Positions 56,784-64,000 of a stretch of 64,000 bases of DNA are shown here, piece after piece. The first letter of the stretch is position 1. Each line of letters opens with the position of its first letter. Made by a program: the position numbers and the translations under genes. Where the stretch lies: positions 62,001-126,000 of the forward strand of contig DATKVC010000018.1 in NCBI GenBank assembly GCA_035530275.1, read 5' to 3'. A model generated the notes under the pieces. The model had not been told where the DNA came from and ran no database searches. It saw only the letters and a program-made list of their open reading frames with translations. Origin of the DNA: CAIJMU01 sp035530275 (GTDB taxonomy: Bacteria; Spirochaetota; Spirochaetia; Treponematales; Rectinemataceae).

Positions 56784-59700
56784 CTATTTCCTCAGGATGC
56801 CCGCGATCGAGAGGTCGTCGTACTGCTCGTCCTCCCTGATCCCCCTGAATCTCACATAATTGGGATCTTCTATGAGGATATCCTTGCCCTCGGCGTCCTG
56901 TCTCCCGCTCTTCACCTCGATGGTCTCGCGCTTCCTGAAGACGGCGTCGTACTGGTCGAAGAAGCGCCTTAGGAAAGAGTCGATGCGCTTGTCGACGAGG
57001 ATCGCCTCCTCGTCGCCGGCGTTCCAGTCGTAGATCGAGAAGACCTTGCCGATCGCGAGATAGGCGATGACGCGCTCCTCGAGGCTCCCCTCGGCCTTCG
57101 TGAAGTCGAAGCTCATCACGAGATCCCGATCCGTCTCGTGGTCGTGATGGATGACATAGACCTCGCGGCTGTCATAGGTGTCGATGTACTCGCCGAGACG
57201 GTCCGGCCCGAGATGCTCGGCCTCGGCATCGCGGTCGTGGTGCGGGTGGACATCCTCGGCCCCCGGGAGTTCGGTGCACTTTCTCACCGCGCCGCCCTCG
57301 TCCCGGAAGCGGTGGATCGGGTCCTCCATGCCGTCCGAATAAAGGAGGAGGATGTCCCCGTGCCCGAGCTGCTTCCGGTAAGGGTAGAAGCCCGTGCCCT
57401 TGAGGTCCAAGAGATCGCGGTCGATGAGACCGGTGGCCGGGGAACTCCGATTGAGGTCGGGCTGGAAGGGCTCGGATGCCGTCCGACCCGTCTGCGCCCG
57501 CCACACGCGGAACATGTTGTCGCCCGCATGGCAGAAGTCGACGATGCCGTCGGTCATCGAGACGACGCCGATGGTGAAGGCCGCGAACTTGCCCCGGTAC
57601 TTGCGGTCGACCAGGAAGTCGTTGACCCGGTAGGTGAGATCGACGAGGTTGAAGCCGGGAACCTTCGAGAGCTTCGGCCAATCGCGGAAATGGTTGATGA
57701 CCATGGTCCCGACCTGGACCATGATGAAGGCGGCCGAGACGTCCTTCCCGGACACGTCGCATTTAATGAAGTAATAGTACTTACCGTCGTTGCCGAGGGG
57801 CTCGAAGTTCCAATAATCGCCGGAGACTCGCTTGGCACCCTTGTAATAGCCGAACAGCTCGTAATTGGGCGTATCCTGACGGCTGATGGTGAGCTTCAGG
57901 CCCATCTCTCCCACGCTAAGGGGGATGAAATGGTTCTGGATGTCGGAACCCTCGATGAGGGCCTTCGATTGCTTGGCTCCGTCGACGAGCTCGACGGCGA
58001 GGGCGTTCGCCGCGCCGGCGAGGTCGGAAAGTTCGTCGCGCGAGGTGACGGACACCTTGTAGCCTTCGAGCTCGGCCTTGTCCTCCGTGTCGCGCATCTT
58101 CTCGATGGCCATGATGACCGTGCGGATAGGCTTGACGATGCTGCGCGAAAGAAAGAAGGCGCCGATTATACCGACCAGGAGGACCAGGGCCGCGATCCCC
58201 GCGGTGCCGATGACCAGCGATGCGGTGCGCGTGGCGACGTCGGCCACGATGAGGGCGGTGTTCGCCTGGAGGCGCACGATGCCGCGCCAGAGCCTCTGGT
58301 CGCCGGGGCGGTACTCGAGGATCGGCTTGAAGAAGAGATAGGTGCTGGCCGTCGCGCCCAGGTTGGCCGCGTCGAAGGGAGGGATGGAGCCGACGGCTTC
58401 GTCGGAGATCGTGCGGAGTCGATCGCGGATCGTTCGATCGATGTCGTCGAGGCTCGCGTTGATGCGCTGGCGGTCGGCGTCGCCGCTAGCGCCCGCCGGC
58501 AACGCGGTCTTCTGCCGCTGCAGGGCGTCCTTCTTCGCGAGATCGGCGGCGATGGCCTCGCGCGCCTTGGTCTCGAGCTCCTCGGCCATCTGGGGCACCT
58601 TGGCCGCCAGGGGATCGACCTTCGGGCTCATCGGCGAGACGCCGAGATCGAGCCTCGAGGAGGAGATCTTCCTCGCGATGTCGGGATCGTTGCTTGCGAA
58701 GACGATGTCGCGTCCGGCCACCTTCGGATCCTGGGAGTTGCCGGTGATCGTGATGTACTCCGCCCCCGGCATGGCCTTCGCCTCGGACGGGAGGAATCCG
58801 AGCTGGGTCACCGCTCCCTCGCGGTCGAGGAAGAAGCGGCCGCCCTGGGCCACGGACTCGAGGAGGACGCTCGCCGCGTCGCCGAGGCCGCGGGCCAGGG
58901 CCTGGCTCTGGTTCCGCACCATCGTCGTGCCGAGGGGGAAGGCGACGAGGAGGACGACGAAGAGGACGAGAATCGCGATGAAGAAGGTGAACTTGATGCC
59001 GAGGCTGACGCCGCGACGGCGCCCCCTCCTGATCTCCCTTTCTCGCGCCGCGCTGGGCATGGGACCTCCGTTGACGAAAGCCAGGACCTGGGACCTGACC
59101 GTCCGCGCCTCGCGGACGACCGAAAAAGCCTGCCCCATCGAGAGCAGGATGCCGAGTCCGAAGAATACAATAGAACCAACTATTATTATATCGTAGATCG
59201 AGATCCGGCTTGTCGGGGGGGCGGACAGGATCCACGAGGGCTTCCAGGCGTACTCGATGCCGTATTTCAGTGTGCCCGAAACGTCGATGACGACGCGCCC
59301 GGGGGCCCAATAGAGCCCCCGCACCGGATGCTGGATGCCGAGCCAATAGCTGCCCGCGGGCACGTCGCCTATGTCGACGCCGTCGATCCTGCGATTCGAG
59401 ACGATGTGGAATCCCCCGGTCGCCGCCTCGCGGGTGACATCCGGAGCGGCATTGCGGTCCCGGGCGAGGAGGATCCTTTGCACCGCGCCCTGGTCGAGGA
59501 ATCCGCGGCCGTCGATCGAAAGGCTGCGACGACCGATGAGATCCGTCGTCTGGGTCATGTTCGTCACGAGGGTGAAGGGAATCTGCCTCGTCGCCCTGAG
59601 CACGAGGGTCGAGGTCTCGGACACGTTGCCCGTCCTGTCGACGGCGGCGACCGAATACATCCAATAGCCATTGTCGATGTTCGCCTGGGCGATGTCGGTG

Positions 59701-61610
59701 CCGGTGGTACGGACGGCGGGAGGCGGACGGGGCAGGCCATAGTAATCCACCAGGGCCCTCTCGTCCGCGTTGCCGCCGGGGATGGCGCGTGCGGTCCGGA
59801 GGTAACTCGTCGGCACGGTCGCGGGATCGAGGGGACCCAGCACGGTCCAGGTGTAGCCGGCGATATCGGGAGCCGTCGAGGGCAGCCAGCGCACGTCGAA
59901 GCTGTTCGAGACGATGCTGCCGTCGGCCCCGAGTTCCGGCGACAGAAGTATCGGCGCCTCCGGAGGGGTGCGATCGCGGAAGTAGGTGAGGGCCGCCGGG
60001 ATGGAGCGGTTGCCCGCTCGGTCCTCTACCGAGAGGTCGAGGAGCCAGGCCCCGTCGGAGGGGGCCGCGAGGGAAATCGACGAGGGGCTGCCCTGCTGGA
60101 TCTGGCCCTTCGTCCAGATCTCGTCCTTCGAAGGGGGGGCTCCCGGCGGCGAGACGAGGGGCTGGTCGCCTATCCTCGTCCAGGCCCAGGCGACGCGGGC
60201 GATGCCTGCGGAACTGCGCGGCATCGCGATGGCCACGGCGACTTGCTGGTCCCGCGACCGATCGCCCGGCGTATAGTTCGGTATCGATATCCGCGGCGGA
60301 TCGACGTGCAGCACCGGCTCGAGAAGGAAGACGCGGGAGCGATTGATCGGATTGAGCGTCGTGCCCGCGTTGTCGTCGTATTCCCACAATGCGTACAATC
60401 TGCCGTTTATGGTCGCCGCGTGGGCGAAGGAAGTGGCGCCGGATCGGGTCGGATCGGCCAGGACGGTCAGGCTGAGTGCCTCCGGAGCCTGCCAGCCCGA
60501 GCTGCCGAGACGCCGTCTCCAGACCTCGTTGGATGCCAGGCGGTCGTCGAGGTAGATCGCCGTCGGGACGCCGGCGTCGACGGTAAAGTCCGAAAGAATG
60601 CTCGAGCCGCTCGGTGAGGAGACATAGGAGAATTCCTTGGCGTCCGCCCTCCCCTGGGCGTCGAGTCCGGCGACGGCGATCCGCACGAGGTTGGAGCCGC
60701 TGATCCGGCGCTGCCAGGCGAGGTAGAGCTTGTCGCCAGCCGCGAGGAGCCGAGGCGCCTGATTGTCATAATTGCCCGCTCCCGGGGAGTTCGCCCCGGC
60801 GGGGCCGGGATCGCGCAGGTCCGTCGCAGGGATCGAGGGCGACCAGGTCAGGCCGCCGTCCTCGGAATGCTTGGAATAGAGCCACCAATGCGTCGGGGTG
60901 GTGTCGTCGCCGAGGATCTGGTGCTGAAAGATGACCCAATCGCTGCCGCCCGACGCTGCGACGCTCGGCAGATAGTTGTTGACGAGCCCCTCGGAATCCG
61001 CGACGAGGGGACGGAGCTGACTCCAGCTACTCCCGTCGGCGCTAGAGGACAGCGCTATCGTGTTGGTGTTGGCGACCCCGACGGCGGTATCGCCTCCGGC
61101 CTGGGCCTGGGTCAGGAAGAGGAGCCAGCCTCCCGTGGCGCTCGGGAAGAGTCGCGGTCCGACGGCCGTCTCGGTCGATCGCAGGAGGCCGTTGCGTGAA
61201 AAGGTCGCGGCGCCGTCGGTCGAGACCATGACGGAAAAACTCGTGGCCGAGACGGCGGTCGCGACGCCGAGATCGCCCGATGCGTTCACGGCGGCGGAGT
61301 ACAGGACCGGCTCCGTGCCCCGATAAGCGATGGGGCCGGCTATCCTCGAGGTCGACCATTGGCCCTCGACCTGTCGCGAGAGACTGATCCAGGCCTGCCC
61401 GCGGTCGCCGTTTTCCTGAGCTTCCTGCCTGATGATGACAGGCACGCCCTTGGCGACGAGAAGGGTCGGGGCGATCGACTCGCCGAGGGAACGCGGCGGC
61501 TCGGAGAAATCCTGGGCGCCGAGCCCGACCGTCGCCGCGAGGAGGACGAGGGCGGCGAACAGGGCAGGTCGGCCTGAGGCGGCCACGGTGAGCCGGTAGG
61601 GTGCGCGCAT
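56784..61610 (-). CDS. Giant membrane PP2C/SpoIIE-type phosphatase with Asp-box ectodomain and HAMP
   Basis: A 1608-residue protein. After a signal peptide (about 1-33) comes a large extracytoplasmic part whose first half has sialidase-like Asp boxes ('SADGSSWSQ', 'SEDGGLTWSP'), followed by Ig/FN3-like strands. Helices near residues 805-830 and 875-900 bracket a short loop; a second sensor region, a third helix and a HAMP segment ('IVKPIRTVIMAIEKM') lead into a SpoIIE phosphatase with metal aspartates in 'SGDYWNFEPL', 'CDVSGKDVSAAF', 'HAGDNMFRVW' and 'LLLYSDGMED'. It likely relays an envelope signal to an anti-sigma/anti-anti-sigma partner not found here. The start overlaps the TPR stop (TGATG). 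Confidence 0.9.
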   Translation of the reverse strand: MRAPYRLTVAASGRPALFAALVLLAATVGLGAQDFSEPPRSLGESIAPTLLVAKGVPVIIRQEAQENGDRGQAWISLSRQVEGQWSTSRIAGPIAYRGTEPVLYSAAVNASGDLGVATAVSATSFSVMVSTDGAATFSRNGLLRSTETAVGPRLFPSATGGWLLFLTQAQAGGDTAVGVANTNTIALSSSADGSSWSQLRPLVADSEGLVNNYLPSVAASGGSDWVIFQHQILGDDTTPTHWWLYSKHSEDGGLTWSPSIPATDLRDPGPAGANSPGAGNYDNQAPRLLAAGDKLYLAWQRRISGSNLVRIAVAGLDAQGRADAKEFSYVSSPSGSSILSDFTVDAGVPTAIYLDDRLASNEVWRRRLGSSGWQAPEALSLTVLADPTRSGATSFAHAATINGRLYALWEYDDNAGTTLNPINRSRVFLLEPVLHVDPPRISIPNYTPGDRSRDQQVAVAIAMPRSSAGIARVAWAWTRIGDQPLVSPPGAPPSKDEIWTKGQIQQGSPSSISLAAPSDGAWLLDLSVEDRAGNRSIPAALTYFRDRTPPEAPILLSPELGADGSIVSNSFDVRWLPSTAPDIAGYTWTVLGPLDPATVPTSYLRTARAIPGGNADERALVDYYGLPRPPPAVRTTGTDIAQANIDNGYWMYSVAAVDRTGNVSETSTLVLRATRQIPFTLVTNMTQTTDLIGRRSLSIDGRGFLDQGAVQRILLARDRNAAPDVTREAATGGFHIVSNRRIDGVDIGDVPAGSYWLGIQHPVRGLYWAPGRVVIDVSGTLKYGIEYAWKPSWILSAPPTSRISIYDIIIVGSIVFFGLGILLSMGQAFSVVREARTVRSQVLAFVNGGPMPSAAREREIRRGRRRGVSLGIKFTFFIAILVLFVVLLVAFPLGTTMVRNQSQALARGLGDAASVLLESVAQGGRFFLDREGAVTQLGFLPSEAKAMPGAEYITITGNSQDPKVAGRDIVFASNDPDIARKISSSRLDLGVSPMSPKVDPLAAKVPQMAEELETKAREAIAADLAKKDALQRQKTALPAGASGDADRQRINASLDDIDRTIRDRLRTISDEAVGSIPPFDAANLGATASTYLFFKPILEYRPGDQRLWRGIVRLQANTALIVADVATRTASLVIGTAGIAALVLLVGIIGAFFLSRSIVKPIRTVIMAIEKMRDTEDKAELEGYKVSVTSRDELSDLAGAANALAVELVDGAKQSKALIEGSDIQNHFIPLSVGEMGLKLTISRQDTPNYELFGYYKGAKRVSGDYWNFEPLGNDGKYYYFIKCDVSGKDVSAAFIMVQVGTMVINHFRDWPKLSKVPGFNLVDLTYRVNDFLVDRKYRGKFAAFTIGVVSMTDGIVDFCHAGDNMFRVWRAQTGRTASEPFQPDLNRSSPATGLIDRDLLDLKGTGFYPYRKQLGHGDILLLYSDGMEDPIHRFRDEGGAVRKCTELPGAEDVHPHHDRDAEAEHLGPDRLGEYIDTYDSREVYVIHHDHETDRDLVMSFDFTKAEGSLEERVIAYLAIGKVFSIYDWNAGDEEAILVDKRIDSFLRRFFDQYDAVFRKRETIEVKSGRQDAEGKDILIEDPNYVRFRGIREDEQYDDLSIAGILRK

Positions 61611-64000
61611 CAATAGTTCAGCTGATTCAGCTGCTGATCGAGGAGCAGGACGTCGCGGGACCTCGTCGCGTTGTTCGCGAGAAGGACATTGAGGGTGTCG
61701 CGGGCCTGGTTGTATTGGCCCTGGGAAAAGTAGAGACGCGCGTCGGCCAGGCGCCGCGCGTCTTCGACGCCGAGAACCAAGTCAGGACCCACCCCCCGGA
61801 GCGTCTGGATGTTGAGCGACAGGGACTGGGCGTCGCGATTGTTGGGATCGAGGCCGAGGGCCTGGGTGACGAGCTTCTCTGCCTGGGCGAGGTCGGTCTG
61901 CCGCCCCGTCTTGATAAGCTGCCTGGCCTGATCGGTCAACTGCTGGGCCTGGGTCCTTTGGGCCGCCGTCGGCGCGGGTTTGCGCTTGCCCGTGGCGATT
62001 TCGGCCTGTATGAGGAGATTGGCCAACCTCGTGTTGGTCGGCTCGATGCGCGCAAGGTCGGCGATGCTGGCATAGCCCTTCGCGGGATCCAATTTGAGCT
62101 GGGCCGCCGCGTCATCGATTCGGCCCGGCAAACTCGCCTTGAAATCGGCCTCGTTCGTCGCCTTGAGAATCTGGAGGTTGAGAAAACCCGCGTCCGCGTT
62201 CAGGGGGAAGGTGCGCGTGACGTTGGCGACGAAATCCGCCGCCTTGGCGAAGGTCTTTTTCGCCTCGGGGCCCTTCCCCGCCTTTTGCAGATTGATCGCG
62301 TCCTCGTAGGACATCCTGGCGAGGGAGAGGTACTGGGTCATTTCGTTGTAGAGGGGGTCGTTGGGCCTGATGACGCGGGTGTTGCCCGTGTCGCGCGCCA
62401 GGCGCACGAGGTTGAGCCAGAAGTCAAGCGGCGGGTACTTAACGCCCGAATAGCGTTCCTTCCACAGGGTGTTGGCGTTGGTGAGCGATTCGAAAGACGC
62501 GTCGAAATTGCCGATGTCGTAGGAATGCTGCGCATCGGCGAGGAGGCGGTCGACCTCGAGCTTGGCGTATTGGTCGCGGGCGTCGTTGATGGCCCGGCCG
62601 ATGTCGTCGTAACGCTTCGAGCCGGCGTCCCATGTCGCCCGGTCGAAGTCCCCGTTCATCGCGTCGAGGAAGCGCGCGTAGCCGGCCTCGCGGGAGGTCG
62701 TGGCGGCATCGAGATCCCTGCGGGCGGCGGGGCGCTGGGCGACCGCGAGCATTTCCCGGGTGGCCGCCGCGAGCGAGGCGTCGGCCGAAGCGAAGGATTT
62801 CTGGGCGGCGCTCAGGGCCGTGGCGGCCGTAGCCTTCTTCGCCAGGGCGTCGGCGAGGAGGGAGGCGCGGCGCGTCTCGAGGAGGGCGACCGCCTTCGAC
62901 GCGGCGGAGTCTCGGGCCGCCACGGCCGTCACGCCGGCGTCGGCCTTGACCCAGGGCGTCTCCGCCCCGAGCCTCGAACCGAGATCGGCGAGGGACTTCG
63001 CGAGGGCGGCGATCTTGGCCTGCTCGGCGGCGAGGGCGAGGGCGGCCCCGCTCGGGGAGGGATCCACGAAGCCCTTGCGCGCGGGCACGGTCGAGGGAGA
63101 CCCCGCCGCGAGGGCCGCCGCCGCGTCTATCGCCGCCCCTCGGTCGGCGAGTTCGCGCTCGAGGCCGCCGATCTCGTAGCTCGTCGAAAGGGCGACGACG
63201 GCCGATTCGCCGCGTCGCGCCGCGTCGAGCGAGGCGGAGAGCTTGTTCTCCCAATCCTTTTCGTCATCGCCCGGCCCTTGCGAGGGTAGGGAAAAGGAGG
63301 TGAGAGAACTTGTCGCTGCCTGGGCCGAGCCCCGGAAGGTGTCGGTCAGGGTACCCTCGCGTGCGAGGGCCTCCTCGTAGCCCCGCGCTTCCTGGCGGAG
63401 GCCGGCGAGGGCCTGATAGCTGCTCGCGAGGACGGTCGTCGTCGCCCCCGGCGCGGGAAAGGCCGCGAGCCGCCTCCCGAGGTCGTCGATGGAGGCCCTG
63501 ATTTCCGCGATCCGCGATAGGCTGGGCGAAAGGCCGATGCGGGCTTCCACGGCGGCAAGGGCCGATTGCCTCGGGGTGAGGGCGGCAACAAGCTCGGGGG
63601 GCAGTCCGGCGACGGAAGGGGGAGAGAGAAGGGGGCTCCAGAAGCCCACGATGGCCCGTTCGGGAGAAAGGAGGGAGGTGGACTCGTCGAAGCCGGCCTT
63701 GGCGTCGGCCCAGCTTCCTTGGCTCCAGGCGGCCTGAGCCCCGTTCCACGCCGTCGCCACGGAAGCGTCGGCGGCATCCTGGGCCGCGGCGAGGGCCGTC
63801 GATTCCTGGCTGAAGAGGAGGCCGGCAATTCCCTCCGCCTTGCCCCGTTCCCCTTCCGGTCGCCAGAGGGGATCGGTCTTCTGGTCGCGAGCCGCGTAGT
63901 CCGTGACCGGCGGTCTGCCCTTGAGGAAGAAATCGGCATAGCTCGTCCAAGACCAGTCGAGAATGGAGCGATCCCTGCCGTCGGCGTGCTTGAGCGGCAA
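61610..64000 (-). CDS. TPR/coiled-coil repeat protein, N-terminus beyond the window
   Basis: At least 796 residues, open to the right edge. The visible part is Ala-rich and helical, with low-complexity coiled-coil stretches in the first 500 residues and TPR-like units toward the C-terminus ('LLADAQHSYDIGNFDASFES', 'ARLYFSQGQYNQARDTLNVL'). It is translationally coupled to the SpoIIE gene, which suggests a scaffold or periplasmic partner in the same signalling path. No enzyme motif is seen. The true start and any signal peptide are outside. Confidence 0.75.
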   Translation of the reverse strand: MPLKHADGRDRSILDWSWTSYADFFLKGRPPVTDYAARDQKTDPLWRPEGERGKAEGIAGLLFSQESTALAAAQDAADASVATAWNGAQAAWSQGSWADAKAGFDESTSLLSPERAIVGFWSPLLSPPSVAGLPPELVAALTPRQSALAAVEARIGLSPSLSRIAEIRASIDDLGRRLAAFPAPGATTTVLASSYQALAGLRQEARGYEEALAREGTLTDTFRGSAQAATSSLTSFSLPSQGPGDDEKDWENKLSASLDAARRGESAVVALSTSYEIGGLERELADRGAAIDAAAALAAGSPSTVPARKGFVDPSPSGAALALAAEQAKIAALAKSLADLGSRLGAETPWVKADAGVTAVAARDSAASKAVALLETRRASLLADALAKKATAATALSAAQKSFASADASLAAATREMLAVAQRPAARRDLDAATTSREAGYARFLDAMNGDFDRATWDAGSKRYDDIGRAINDARDQYAKLEVDRLLADAQHSYDIGNFDASFESLTNANTLWKERYSGVKYPPLDFWLNLVRLARDTGNTRVIRPNDPLYNEMTQYLSLARMSYEDAINLQKAGKGPEAKKTFAKAADFVANVTRTFPLNADAGFLNLQILKATNEADFKASLPGRIDDAAAQLKLDPAKGYASIADLARIEPTNTRLANLLIQAEIATGKRKPAPTAAQRTQAQQLTDQARQLIKTGRQTDLAQAEKLVTQALGLDPNNRDAQSLSLNIQTLRGVGPDLVLGVEDARRLADARLYFSQGQYNQARDTLNVLLANNATRSRDVLLLDQQLNQLNY

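Noticed and set aside
1..64000. CRISPR arrays, prophage, insertion sequences, integrons, toxin-antitoxin or known defence genes
   Set aside because: No regularly spaced repeats and no transposase, integrase, phage structural or defence-related proteins were recognised.

Overview
The window is a GC-rich, gene-dense stretch of bacterial chromosome with no rRNA, tRNA, insertion sequence, prophage or CRISPR array that I can see. Gene content points to a member of the Spirochaetota. The order M23 peptidase - bactofilin - YaaR (DUF327) - RicT/PSP1 resembles one I recall from treponemes, and other features fit: a fused cyclophilin-FKBP, HisKA_2-type histidine kinases, a very large SpoIIE-type phosphatase and a DUF493-like protein. 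Unlike host-associated treponemes it makes haem and carries two terminal oxidases, so a free-living, facultatively aerobic spirochaete is likely. The lineage is inferred, not proven.

Region 1 (1-15.9 kb, all on the minus strand) is a haem and respiration island: hemA-hemC-hemD-hemB; cydA-cydB (bd oxidase); ccoN, a fused ccoO-ccoP and a detached membrane anchor (cbb3 oxidase); two unnamed micro-membrane proteins; and the cbb3 assembly genes ccoG, ccoH, a YtkA-like protein, a TauE/SafE-like protein, ccoI and ccoS. A TerC-family protein follows. The haem genes supply the cofactor that both oxidases need.

Region 2 (16-31.6 kb) holds PriA, a type-4 uracil-DNA glycosylase, a cyclase-ATPase-TPR signalling protein, two small proteins, a hemerythrin, a 1475-residue acyl-CoA dehydratase activase-like protein, a family 2 glycoside hydrolase, a lower-GC lipoprotein and a DUF975 membrane protein preceded by a folded leader RNA.

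Region 3 (31.7-48 kb) holds a DEAD-box helicase, a dCMP deaminase, two HisKA_2 kinases, the dual immunophilin, the M23-bactofilin-YaaR-RicT operon, an MBL-fold hydrolase, HtpG, a DUF151 nuclease, RlmE, a TetR regulator and a serine hydrolase.

Region 4 (48-64 kb) holds glutamine synthetase III with a well-formed sigma-54 promoter, next to a NifA-like activator; a chemotaxis receptor; a flavoprotein; an EamA transporter; and a SpoIIE phosphatase with an Asp-box ectodomain, translationally coupled to a TPR protein cut by the window edge.

A recurring pattern is that several first genes have a -10 hexamer only 6-9 bases before the ATG and no Shine-Dalgarno sequence, while operon-internal genes have good GGAGG sites. 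This suggests frequent leaderless transcription.
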